Assembly: GCA_025667525.1 (NCBI GenBank)
Contig: CM046876.1
Location: 24,391,224-24,455,223, forward strand
DNA: 64,000 nucleotides
Source of the DNA: Glebionis coronaria
Lineage: Eukaryota; Streptophyta; Magnoliopsida; Asterales; Asteraceae
Reading direction: 5' to 3'
Positions 9,169-20,700 of the stretch are shown piece after piece. Each line of letters starts with the position of its first letter. Within the stretch, counting starts at the first letter, position 1. Made by a program: the position numbers and the translations under genes. Below the pieces are notes generated by a model. It did not search any database. It saw only the letters and a list, made by a program, of their open reading frames with translations, and had not been told where the DNA came from.

Positions 9169-11949
9169 TATCATATATGAAAATACATGCAACTCTTAAA
9201 TTGTAATATCATATATGATACTAAAAAATAGTTTGACAGATTAAACAAAGGGTCTGCTGGATTCATGATTAAACACTTGTTTAGAAAATAAAAAGAGTAC
9301 TTAGTTTTTTTAGTATCGTACATGATAATGCATTATCAAATATGATACTCAAAAATAAAAGTTTGACGGATTAAACAAAAGGTATGTTGACTTCATGATT
9401 AAAAAAAGAGCACGCTGAATCAATGATTAAAGATTTGTTCATAAAATAAAAAGAGTGCTTTTTAAGAGCATACGATTGATGATTAAACACTTGCTCAAAT
9501 AGAATGTAACCATTCATGATTAAAACACTTATTCATAACTAAAATATCGATAAACAAAAGTCTGTTGAATTTAAAATTAAAACCAAAACATTCTTATTAT
9601 TTGAACTACTATTCTTCATCTCAATTAATTCTTCTTCATTTTCAACCAAATATACTTTTCTCTTGTAAGACTTGCTCCTCGACCATGACAGCGACTTCGT
9701 CTTATCCTTACACATATGCGTGCAGGTCCTCATGCTTTGCTCCAACCGAGCAAATGCAACATCCATATCTGCTCGTTGTGTTGGCACAAAATGCATTAAT
9801 AGAAGAGAGGAAAGAACATATTAGGCACCATATTAGCAACAACTGAATTAAGTAGTAGACAATATAAAAATGTATAATTGGTCAAAAGTGTAAAAGTCAT
9901 GTACTATATCAAAGTTTGTTTTTTCTGTGGCTTGTTAGATATATCATATATGATACCTCATACACCGTATATGATATACCTATCATATATCACATATCAT
10001 ATAACTATCATGTATGAAACACGAGGTATCATATATGATACATCAAACTTTATTTAACTTACATCAGCAACTTAATTAAATTACCTAATAATAAAGCTTA
10101 TTCACCCTAACTTAAGCTTATTCACACTAACTTAAGCTTATTCATAACTCGCATAAATAAAACCTGATAATAAGCTACAAGCAAATTTGACTATAATATT
10201 GAGCCTTGTCAAACATATTTGATTCTCAACTCTAAGTCAAATCACACTTACCATAGCCATCCATGGTGAATTTATATATAATATTATATATGGTGAATCC
10301 GTGGTGAACCTCATGTATCATATATGATACACCCACCATATATCATATATCAATCATATATGATAAGTGTGGTATTATAAATGATACATCAAGCTTAATT
10401 CATCTTACATCATCTACATAAAAATTCTTAATAATACAACTTATCCACACGAACATAAGCTTATTCAGAACTCCCTTATTCATAAAACCTGAAATTCATT
10501 AAAAAAACTTATAAGCTAGCTTATAATTTAACACAATAAATTCAAATCATTTAAAATTCACAAGCTTATTCATAACTCTCATCTAATTCAAAAGCTTATT
10601 TAAATAAATCAGCTTATTCACATAAATCACCTAAGAAGTTATAATAATCATAGTTTTGAAGTATTAAAATTGACGTGAAATTACTATTGATTTCAAGAGT
10701 TTGTGTTCATGATTATTTTAGTTAGTATAGTTTTTTTTAATACATAATTATAAAGTCCGCAAGTTAAATGATGTATAACATAATGTATGTAGTATATTAG
10801 TTAATGTCTTCTTGTTAACACATAAACATAAGGTCATTTAAATATTCAAAGACTTATAATGTATACTTGATATGGTCTGATTTCTTGTAAACACATGAAC
10901 ATATAATTCTTGAACTGTTTTCTCTCTTTGTAAACACATGGTTCTTGTATTATTCATGAAACATGCATATGGATTTAATATATTGATATTGTAATTTGGC
11001 ACGCCCTAATTGACAAGTATTTAATTCAAAAAAAGTTAAGTTATCTATGGAACTTTGATGTAGTCTCACAATCCCAATACTCATAGAATACCAAATTATT
11101 ATGGTATGTCAAATAGGTTGAAACAAACAATGTTCATATTGTTTGATTCATGATAACTTTAATTACTCTACCTCAAAGATCTATCAAGGTTAGAAAATTG
11201 TGTGTTTCATCGATACACTCAATATAGTTCAAACCTACAAGTTACTCAAGACAATCCACAACTGAAACCCCGAAGCCATTATAGATTTTCGGTTGTTCCA
11301 CTCAAACCAATCAAATCCTAGAAGCCTTTAGGTTTTTATATTTTACTACACTTCCTAGCTTGACGATTGTAGTTTTGGAATTCATCATAGCTTGATGTAA
11401 CACAAACATTTCCTAAGGTTATTGGCTAAAGAGGATGATACAAGAATTAGGGTTTATACTACAAACCCTAATTAGGGTTCTTTAGAAGAATCCCAATATG
11501 TCTTGATTAAAGTTCTTTAATTTGTTAATATCTTATAAAGCATACTATTAACAAACTTGAGATAAGAATTTAAAATGTGTTTTTATACTTTCTCTATTAA
11601 GAATAATTTATTGTTGCTTAAATACTTAGTATTTAGAGAATTATCTATATTTACAAAAGTAAGTGGGAGCATAAACAAATCTTGAAGATATTCAAGAGCA
11701 AAATACATAACCTTCTAAAACCACTTGTAGATGTCATACTTCGGGTAAGCATGAAGATGTCAAACCAAAGTAAAAGTTGCTCCCATTCATAAAGTGCAAA
11801 GATGCCTCATCACTTGATTGATATTTTAATATCAAACTATGTTGTAAGTTGTATGTCGTAAGTTGTTAACTGTAAGCTGTAAATTAGAAAGTTGTTAACA
11901 TGACTTAGAAGCTATATATATTTTTAAAGTGTTAGATAAATTAACTGTT
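9169..11949. other. AT-rich intergenic DNA without a supported gene
   Basis: No convincing coding region is present. Short overlapping frames on both strands near 9539-9846 have no recognisable domain, and neither strand looks coding. The stretch carries many copies of the palindrome TATCATATATGATA, a diverged duplicated block, and a degenerate run of GTAAGTTGT-type repeats near 11838-11900. Confidence 0.6.
9950..10510. repeat. diverged duplicated block rich in ATCATATATGAT palindromes
   Basis: A block with the order palindromes, GATACATCAA.CTT, TTACATCA, AATAATA, AAGCTTATTCA and AAACCTGA appears at about 9950-10190 and again at about 10310-10510. Single palindromes of the same kind also occur at 9168-9180, 9208-9222 and 9315-9350. 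Within the first copy, CTTAAGCTTATTCACACTAA is itself tandemly repeated. No coding or transposon terminus is visible. Confidence 0.65.
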
Positions 11950-12862
11950 GACTACAACAACGACAACAACAACAATCATACCCAATTTCGCAGGATCGAG
12001 GTGTGGGAGAGATGTGATGTAGACGGTTACTCCCCTATCCGAGAGTAGAGGGGCTACTTCCAGAAAAACCTTCGACAAGTGAAAGTGAAACAAAAAAACG
12101 CATGGGCGAAGCCAAAAAAGGAAGCATAAAACGCAAAAGTATACAAAATAAAAAAGACAGGAACCAAGCATACAAATACATAAGCTTAAACCTAGAACGA
12201 GAAACAAAGGGGAAAACAAGCAAAGGGTCCATAAAGACACACCATCCAAAGCGGGAGCAAAGAAATAGTGCAAGCAAAAGGGTCAAACAAGGCCCGTAAG
12301 AGGAATAACTAGGCAAAGCATAAGCACAATCGAGAAAGGCGCAATAAAAACATATAAGAATGAAAAACACATAAGGAAGGGTACAACAAACTCATAACAA
12401 CATACCAACCAGAAAACCTACACAAGGGGAGACAAGCAAAGCACATCCCCAAAGTCGAATAACAGTTCAAAAACGAAAGCTTACGGCAAGATACACCTAA
12501 AAGGCAAGAAAGGCTAACGCACAAAAGAAAGACCTATTTAAAACGGAAAACAACGTGACACATAGACACCCTCCTCTTCTACCATAATCCTAGTTCTCCA
12601 CGAGTTCCTATCAGAGGTCATGTTCTCAGACAGCATCAACTTCTTCAGGTCGGTCTTCAGTCTGTCCTCCAATATAAGCTTTGGCCTACCCCTTCTTCTC
12701 ACGCCATCAACGGTAACAGATTCCATTCTCCTTACAGGTTCCGAATGTGGTCTCTTATTGATTGCCGAACTTAACATCTCATTTATGTAACTTCCATCCT
12801 ATTTGCTTGACCATGCGTTAACGTCACACTTTAACCCGTATAACATAGCCGTCGAACCGTCA
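11950..12862 (-). mobile_element. 3' remnant of an L1-type LINE
   Basis: On the minus strand the sequence runs from an ORF2 C-terminal remnant (from about 12862) into a 3' untranslated part with GGAAGTAGCCCCTCTACTCTC (broken here by wording only) and GATAGGGGAGTAA, and ends in a (TTG)n tail at 11950-11976. That 3' end and the TTG tail are typical of plant L1-type LINEs. The element is 5' truncated, as usual for LINEs. The Leu/Phe/Cys-rich minus frames at 11941-12524 lie in its untranslated part and are not genes. Confidence 0.8.
12538..12777 (-). pseudogene. LINE ORF2 C-terminal fragment
   Basis: The minus frame contains RRRGRPKL, then a Leu-Lys-Lys-Leu-rich stretch, ENMTSDRNSWRTRI and a short tail. 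This is the conserved C-terminal end of plant LINE ORF2 downstream of reverse transcriptase (pattern RGRPK...DLK.L.LSEDM..DR..WR..I). Upstream at about 12780-12860 further remnants continue in the same direction, with MLYGLKC-like residues. No catalytic domain remains. Confidence 0.75.
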
Positions 12863-12942
12863 CCCTATATAATTTTCCTTTTAGTTTAGAGGAATGTTCA
12901 AAAATGACTAAAGAAGACATATTTAAATAAAATATATGAGAG

Positions 12943-13239
12943 AATTGCATAAATCGTCCTTTAGGTTTGGTCATTTTGCATGTTTCGTCCTTAATATTTT
13001 AAAAGTGCTAATATCGTCCTAAAATCAAACTATTTCGCAAATTTTCATCCTTAATGTTTTGTCATTTTGTAGGTTTCGTCCCAAAAGTTTTGACTATGTT
13101 GCAGGATTCGTCCTAATAATTCTCCTCATAAGGACGATGGTTGCATTAAAGTTTCCCCACATGGATGATCCTTGCACTTTTGTAACGTTTAGGACGAAAC
13201 ATGCACTTTGATCAAACTTTAGGGACGATTTATGCAATT
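12943..13239. mobile_element. MITE with ~50-bp terminal inverted repeats
   Basis: The left end AATTGCATAAATCGTCCTTT and the right end AAAGTTTGATCAAAG...GGGACGATTTATGCAATT are inverted copies extending about 50 bp (TTTGGTCATTTTGCATGTTT on the left pairs with AAACATGCACTTTGATCAAA on the right). The interior repeats the phrase CGTCCT several times. No coding capacity is present. Superfamily is not assigned; long inverted repeats hint at a Mutator-like MITE. Confidence 0.8.
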
Positions 13240-13785
13240 TACTCAAAATAGAACATGATTGGAGGGTATATTAGCAATTTATAATTTTAACACTTTTAAA
13301 CAACTTAAAAACTTTTATAAATCAACTTTTTATAGTACCTGCTTAAAATAAAAGTTTGAGATTGATATATCTAAACATAGCTATTTATTTTAAAAAATAT
13401 TATTTTTACACAAAAAGCTAACATCTTTATTTTTCAATATTATGAATTCTTATTGTGAACTAGATAACTTAAAGTCATATAATCATTTGTAAGAGTGAAC
13501 ATGCTAAATACTGAAAGTCATAAGTTCATATTAATCATATCAAGTATAAACTCATTTTTAATAGTGAACATGCTAAATATGGAAAAATATAAAGAAATCA
13601 AAAATGGGGTAGACAAATCTGAAATAAGCAATAAAATGGGCAGAGGAGACAAGAGTGTCACCATGTTCATTAAATACTCATGTGCTATTCCACCATTTCA
13701 ACAACACATATATCTATTTTTAGCCTTAGCATCACCCTCTCTTTACTACATACTCTATATATTTTGTGTATATACACAAATATAT

Positions 13786-13821
13786 TAACATGTCCGTTAC
13801 TCGTACATAACGGACATGTTA
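13786..13821. promoter_or_regulatory. perfect 14-bp hairpin in the CYP40 5' region
   Basis: TAACATGTCCGTTA (13786-13799) and its exact inverse TAACGGACATGTTA (13808-13821) flank an 8-base loop. It lies 81 bp before the CYP40 start codon and so probably in the promoter-proximal DNA or the 5' untranslated region. It could be a leftover of a small transposon or an RNA hairpin; function unknown. Confidence 0.7.
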
Positions 13822-13901
13822 TATTTGATTATTTTACGAGTGAGATAACCAGTTTTGAATAAAACTGTTTATTCGTCGTAAAAGTTTTATATAGAGAAGA
13901 T

Positions 13902-16900
13902 ATGAGGAGAGATAGGTGTTTTTTGGATATTAGTATAGGAGGTGAACTTGAAGGAAGGATCATAGTTGAGCTGTTTAATGATATTGTTCCTAAGACATGT
14001 CACAACTTCATGGCACTTTGTACTGGTGAATATGGTATTGGTCCTGTTACTGGTGCTCCTTTACACTATAAGGTAATATGATTATATGACTATGTTTTTT
14101 GTTTTTTAGAACGATGAGTTAGTGGTTAGTGGATCGAGTCGTGCAGTGACATCTAAGCGGGCAAGGAAACCACTTATATCATCATGCTTATTGTAGTAGT
14201 ATTTTTAACTTGTATGATCTTCATCATATTAACCAACTGGTTTAGCTCAGTTGACCACGAGGTTCCATTAAGTGGTTTCTTTGGAGGATTCATGGAGGTC
14301 TTGGGTTCAAGATGGAGGTCTTGGGTTCAAGACCTACCTAGGGCTTTCAGGCGAAGCGGATAACGAGTCTAACATAACTAGGCGAGGGTTCGAAGAAGAC
14401 ATTCTTCCGTTTGGATGTCATCGCACGACTCGACCCACTAACCACTAATATTTGCCGTTCTAAAAAAAATGATCTTCATCATATTAAATGGTTCCTCAGC
14501 CAAACACTTGTGGGTTCAAGTCGAGTTCTACGTCCTGCTTAGGACGTGTGAGATAGATTTGTTTCTTATAAGTTTGAAGTTGTAGTTTTTTTTAATGGCA
14601 AGCTATTAGTTAATGATTCGAGCCCATGGTGACATTTAATTGGACAGTATGCAAGCTTCGAACCTTTCACCCTAGGGGCACACCTTCTTCTACTTTTATT
14701 CCGCCCCTGAATGTCCCTGGTGAGACTCAACGTGAGACCTCTCCGATCCAAGGATACTTCCCAAAGTTATCTTTGGTGGCCAACTGAGCTAGCCCAGTTG
14801 GTACGTGGTTTTTAGTTGAAATCACAAGGATACCCGAGTAGTTTATTACTTTATTGCTTTCAGCGGCCGAGCCTAGGGATACCCATGTGGTGTGAGAATG
14901 CTTACGGGCCAAATAGTTATGAGTTCAAGTCTTGCCTACCCAAAAAATATAAAAGGTTCATGATACGGAATTCGATGTAGTCATAAATGTGGTCAGTTTT
15001 GATGTGATCTTTCATTTGTTGTGAGAAGTAAAGGACTAACTGTGCAGATGTGTCTGGTTGACTCAAATTCAAATGGCTGGCTGGATAATAGGATGTTTGG
15101 GATGGCTTCACTTGCTACCCTGAGTTATAGGGCGTGTTATAACCCTGTAACGCGAAGTAGAGGCATTTTTTTATTTGCGTTTAATTGGGTTATGTGTCGG
15201 CAAAAAGCTGCTGAAAACATTTTTTGCTATAACACGAGCCTATGGCTCTCCCGACACCTTGTGCTCTCACCGTAACATTTCAACATTAAGTTTCGATAAA
15301 GTGAATAAGCAGCTTTTAATATATGTATTAAAGCAGACTGCTTGTGAAATAAACAGTTTGGAATTATCATTTTGAGAGTGGCTTATTAGAACTAATTATT
15401 TGATTAGAATTATTTTACCCCTTGATTTCTTAAATAAGCAGAATTGTCTAACACTCGTAAGATTTTTCTGTTAAAGCGTTTCAAATAGCTTAAGCAGATT
15501 TAATAAGATATCCCAAACACTCTGTAAGAATCAGCTCATATGTTTTTTTCGGGTTCAAATGTGGATGAAAAACTGTTTACGTTTTCTTAAACTATTTCAA
15601 TCCTGTCAGGGAGTTCGTTTCCACCAGCTGGTTAAAAGTTTCAAGATTGAAGGTGGCGATATATCTGCTCGTGACGGTGCTGGTGGAGAATCTGTCTATG
15701 GTTTAACTTTTGAAGACGAGAATTTCGAAATGAAACACGAAAGGAAAGGAATGTTATCAATGGCCAACTCTGGCCCGGACACTAACGGGTCAAAGTTTCT
15801 TATCACCACGACCCGTGCTCCTCATTTAGATGGTAAAAACGTTGTGTTTGGAAAAGTAGTTAAAGGAATGGGAGTTGTTAAGTCAATTGAACATGTTGCT
15901 ATAGATGATAATGATTGCCCGGTTCTTGATGTTGTGATTGCGGATTGTGGTGAAATTAAAGAAGGCGAAGATGATGGAATCGGGAACTTTTTTAAAGATG
16001 GAGATATGTTTCCTGATTGGCCCGCTGACATTGACAACGGGCCTAATCAACTTTCGTGGTGGTTGGACGCTGTTGATTCAATCCGGGCTTCTGGGAATGA
16101 AGCTTTTAAGGTAGTCTCAATAAAACTATTCAACCTTGCCTTAAAGTACCCTTTTTTTTCTGCTCTCGATGTTCAAATTTATGGACATACTTAACTTGTA
16201 TTATCTGCAGAAGCAAGACCACAAAATGGCTCTCAGAAAGTATAAGAAAGCTGTGCGGTATTTGGATGTATGCTGGGAGAAAGAAGGAATTGATGATGGT
16301 AGACTACTTGACGACTTTCTTAGGCCGCATTATTTTTCTTTTTAAGTGAATAAATTTTGACATTTCCTGCGTACTTATTATAAAAATGCAGGTCAAAGTA
16401 TTTCTATGGCAAAGAAGAAGGCGCAAATATTCACAAATAGTGCGGTAAGTATAATCTGCTGATACGTTGTCAACATGTAAATATTAAAAGTATCCCGTCA
16501 TTTTTAGTTAATGTTAACCAGGCTTGTAAACTGAAACTCGGGGATGCAAAGGGAGCATTGATAGACATTGAATTTGCATTGCGCGATGGTGATAATAACG
16601 CAAAGGCTTGGTTTCGTCGAGGACAGGTAAGTGACGTTCATGAATATGACTAAAAACAACTGTCATAAGTATTGTAAGATTCTTAATTGCCTTAATCCAG
16701 GCGCATATGGCACTCAATGAGGTAGATGCTGCAATAGAGAGTTTCAAGAAGGCAAAAGAGTTGGAACCTAATGATTGTTAGTCACTCTTATATTTCCGTT
16801 CATAACGGTGACCTATGGTTTTATTTTGACTTGATAAATCATGTGTATTTGCAGCTGGTATTAAAAGAGAGCTCAACGTTGCAATGAGGAAGGTATGTTT

Positions 16901-17083
16901 ACAATTAGCACTATCTGTTATGACTACTGGTATTTGATTTTTACCGCTTTATGTTCAGTCGTTTATATAAAGAGACGGATGCAGGTTGCAGATAGACTTG
17001 AGAAAGAAAGGAAGGCGTACGCCAAGATATTTTTGAAGGGGAACCATTTTGTCACCAATGAGGTATACTGGTTTAGATTATAA
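13902..17083 (+). CDS. CYP40: cyclophilin-40 (PPIase domain plus TPR co-chaperone), 8 exons
   Basis: Exons: 13902-14072, 15610-16110, 16211-16298, 16392-16444, 16522-16626, 16701-16776, 16855-16892 and 16985-17083. All have GT-AG borders and phases that join, giving 376 residues. Residues 1 to about 170 form the cyclophilin domain ([15 protein letters not shown], then GGDIS, MANSGP, NTNG-like, VVFG). Residues about 215-350 form three TPR motifs ([43 protein letters not shown]). The family binds HSP90 through the TPRs and in plants supports AGO1/miRNA silencing complexes (SQUINT). The Asn and Lys/Arg clamp positions in the TPRs look kept. Oddities: several catalytic cyclophilin residues are replaced (see findings), and the C-terminus reads through past the usual KIF-type end by about 16 residues. 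Intron 1 (1.5 kb) carries SINEs and a MITE. Exon structure is by eye, without transcripts. Confidence 0.92.
14102..14468 (+). mobile_element. fold-back element with a tRNA-derived SINE core in CYP40 intron 1
   Basis: The outer arms are inverted copies: TTTTTAGAACG...GTTAGTGGTTAGTGG...CGAGTCGTGC on the left (14102-14155) and its inverse on the right (14414-14468). Inside, TGGTTTAGCTCAGTTGACCA resembles a tRNA A box, and GGTCTTGGGTTCAAG a B box. The 20-bp unit carrying the B box is tandemly duplicated (14292-14311 and 14312-14331). It lies in the intron and should be spliced out. Confidence 0.6.
14575..14950 (+). mobile_element. second SINE-like insertion in CYP40 intron 1
   Basis: CTAGCCCAGTTGGTACGTGG (about 14790) resembles an A box and AGTTATGAGTTCAAGTCTTG (about 14920) a B box. 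Its left part, with GTTAATGATTCGAGCCCATGGTGACATTTA, is a diverged relative of the arm of the preceding element. Ends are approximate. Confidence 0.5.
15092..15516. mobile_element. MITE in CYP40 intron 1
   Basis: The left end has GTTTGGGAT and the right end ATCCCAAAC, a short inverted repeat of the kind seen in hAT-type MITEs (G-rich GTTTGGGAT ends). The interior is non-coding. The element ends about 90 bp before the intron's splice acceptor. Exact borders and target duplication are not resolved. Confidence 0.5.
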
Positions 17084-17718
17084 CCTATTTTGGTTCAGCT
17101 ATTTAAGATATTGTTAGTATATAAATCTACATTTCTATGCTTATTTGAAGGGCTCGTAAATTTCATATCATTCCGTGTATAAATTGGGCATTTCTACTTC
17201 CCCGGCCATAGACGATCCGTAGATGTAAAGCACTGCACAAGTTATACAGTTCATTTGGTATCTAATTGAATCAGAACATGTAAAGTCATTCTTTCCGTTT
17301 CGTTTTTCATTGTGCTTTACAAAGCTCAGTTTTGCGATATGCAGAGTGTATTTGAGCCATCATCGTTGACATTAATTCGAACTCCCTTTATATTTGCTTT
17401 TATATTGAACTTGTAAGCCGACTGTATGCCAGTTTTGTAATATAATGCGATGTGTAGAATGAACTTTTTGCGGAGCCAGGATCTTAGAATGGTCTTGGAA
17501 AATGAGTTTGTATTCTAAATTCTAATTTGTAAACTGACTCATACAATGCACCGGATGATTGATAGTTTTATATCGATTCAATACAAAACAAATGCCTTTC
17601 ATTTTTGTAAATTTCAGCAACAGGAACCTCAAACATTCAAAATTTTCACACAAAATTGTACATCACATCATTGTTCGAAGTAAAACCAATACATCTCTTT
17701 TTCGGCAATAATGCTTGA
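17084..17718. other. intergenic space between two convergent genes
   Basis: The 635 bp between the CYP40 and ARMC6 stop codons should hold both 3' untranslated regions. I see no further coding region, RNA gene or transposon. AT-rich runs with TATAAT- and AATAC-like words could serve as polyadenylation signals for either strand, but none is decisive. Confidence 0.5.
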
Positions 17719-20700
17719 TTACGAGTTGTAGTTATCAAGCCCCAAGTCTCTAAGAGCAGCGGTAGCTGCGTCTTTGCAGCTTTTGTGGTTTTCTTTGGCT
17801 TTACGTATGATCTTCTCAATACCATTACCTAACAAAAGAGTCCTATGCAACGACAAAAAGATGTTTCAAAAACATAGGAAATAATCAACAAACCAATAAC
17901 CAACAGTTGCTTTAATACAAAAATTGACCTGTTCTCTGGATTCCTGGCAACAAGATTACGGATCATGAGACAAGAGTTCTTCTGCAGCTGATATGCCTCA
18001 GGGAACTTCTGCATAGATTGGATTGCAAGATCTCCTGCTCCTGCTTCTATGGCTAAGGTTGCATTTCCAGGCGATCGCAGGCAGAGTGTACATATGATAG
18101 TCATTACCTGTATTGCAACAGATGTGGTTGATCTTAAAGAAAAAATATAGGAAAATCCCAGGATGTGGTCCTAGGGTGGCCCGAAAGGTGTGATTCCAGG
18201 CAGACCCAGCGGTCCTAAACCTGGTTCTGGTTTAGGACCGAGCTAAACTCACTGTCTTAAAAAATTCAAGGTATAGCAAGACCACAATAACAGGCTGGTT
18301 CCAATCACCAGGTTATATACAAAGGCCTCCGGCCAACTCTCCAGCCAAGATAAGATCTCTCTCAATAATATTTATTCAATCCATCATCAAAGCAAGCATA
18401 CTAAACCGCACCTGATAATGGATTTTTTTGGGGTAACTTGGGTTTCCGACTCGACATTGCGAGCCGACGAATGCCAGGGAGACTACCCTATAGGATAGCC
18501 CGGAGTCGGCGCAGGTGAACCTCCAAGGCCACCCCCAAATGTACACACCAAGTGAGGATTGAACCCTTGACCTCTTGTTTGAGAGTCAAAGACCTTACCA
18601 CTAGACTATTTGGTGGTGGATAAAAATAAAAATCGTATAAGGATAATGCACCAATCTATTTATGAATTAAACATTGTCACCTATTCTAATTACGGAAATG
18701 CTATCACTTATATTTTGATTACAGAATTGACCCCAAAATATATGTCTAACATATTCATCTGTAGTACTAGTGTTTGTACTTTGCATATAGTTCGGGTGGT
18801 ATATTCAACCATGGTAGTAAATTTTTTTAACAGGCTCTAGAAGAGGAGGCCTACGCAGCAATTATAAGCACATAAATTCAAAAGAAAATGAAATAAGAAT
18901 TTATAATATTTTACCTCTTGGATGACAGAAGGATCGTCAGCAAGTCTGCTAGAAAGTGTTATGAGCCTATTCAACCCTCCCCTTTCAACAATAGCACTCT
19001 TATTAAAATCACTTCCTGCCAACTAACCAAATTTTAATATTATTTATCAGAGGGATTCAAGTATATAATATATAAATAAGCATAAATTTGTCTGGAAATC
19101 GGCCAGCAAGAAACTAGTGACAAGCAATACGCAGTAACTTTACAAAGCTTAATCGCCTAAGCAGGGATTCAGGACACTGAAGCAGCTTCCTACAATTTCA
19201 AATCAGATCCAACTGATAACCTTTTAAAATTCAGATGTCGAGATATAACTAATTGCTAATTAGGTTTGTACCTAGATCTATGGAAGGATATGAGGAGAAA
19301 CAATACTCAAAATGACTTGAAATCTTCTAAATTTACAAAATCTGTAACAACGAAACCCCTATTCCTAATTCCTTTCTACACGTCTTATTAGATGGCTCTG
19401 AGTAGTAAAAACTAGTTGCAATTTGTTCATATCAGATGACCAAACATTACGCAAGAATTTAGAAGATTTTGACAAACCTTCGATAATAAAGAGCAGCAAG
19501 CTTTAGCCACAGTGTTGTTCCCCTGTACACTGGCGTCATCAATACAAGCAAGCAATGAATCTATACCACCATTTTCAGCAACTGATCTGCATATGTCATC
19601 CTGAAAACAGAAACACTATATAAGAAACTACAGTTTGAATTGAACAGTAGCATAGAACTATGAAAGAAAGCTTCCACATAATTAGTTAAAAACCTCAATC
19701 AAGGACCTAAGAAAATAGATTAGCGGTGTATGCCATAAATTGTTCCTATTTAACTGGCAATTTAAAAACTAGCACTCACATTCACTGCAATGGCCTTCAG
19801 TGCAATAGTGGCAGATACCAGACTTGGCGAGCTAAGCCCATCCTTAAGTGACTCCACAAGAGCTTCTGCAATTCCAATTTTCGCAAATTGTCGAGCATAG
19901 CCAAAAACCTAAACATACATAAGGATACTTAAATAATTCTTTTTAGCATCGAGTATAAAGCTGTTGAGAGAGACATTTTTGTAAGTAACTTACTTGTGAA
20001 GCCACTACTCGGTTATCATCAGCTGCCAAAAGCACTCGAATAGCATCATACAAACTCGGGATACTCCCTTTACCATGCTTCCTCATCACATTAACCATTA
20101 ACTCAGCTATATGTAACTCAACAAAAGACTCCTTAATAACTTCATTACCAGTTGCAGCCGCAGCAACAACTGCAAAACCACTATTCAATACATTCACATT
20201 TTCAATTCCATCATTCAAAATACCGACAACCATTTTCGGACCTCCTTTTTGCCGAAATATTTCCGTACTTTGAATATCTGCAAAAAAAAAATCTATTCTT
20301 AAGTCGCCTCAAACTATCATTACTACATTATCACTACTGCAACACATATTCTGTTCACATAGTTCGTATATTTAGATTAAAATAACAATTGGCATATAAC
20401 ATTATACTAGTGCCTTCCTCGACTTTTTGGAGCCCATGCGTTAGTCCCTCCTATTAACGCCCTAATTAAAGATACTATATTTTGAAGGCCCTGATAATTC
20501 GTTTTTCTTTCAAAACCATGCACTAGGACAATTGACCCAGCATAATATTTAATAGCATACTACTTAATCTTTTGCGCGGATATCGCATTTTTATTGACAT
20601 ATAAACCTGAAAGTAGGGAAACAACTTCCAGGAACCCCGGTGAGTGTAAGTGTGCGGATGGAGTGCTCACATATATGTGCATGTGTGAAAGCGTGCAATA

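Noticed and set aside
9539..9846. Overlapping ORFs on both strands, 85 and 93 residues
   Set aside because: No recognised domain, low-complexity Ser/Asn/Tyr content, AT-rich intergenic setting and no splice or promoter context.
11941..12524. Leu/Cys/Phe-rich minus-strand ORFs that look like membrane proteins
   Set aside because: They are translations of the A/G-biased untranslated part of a LINE, ending at its TTG tail.
15822..16037. Minus-strand ORF opposite CYP40 exon 2
   Set aside because: Shadow of the conserved cyclophilin exon on the other strand.
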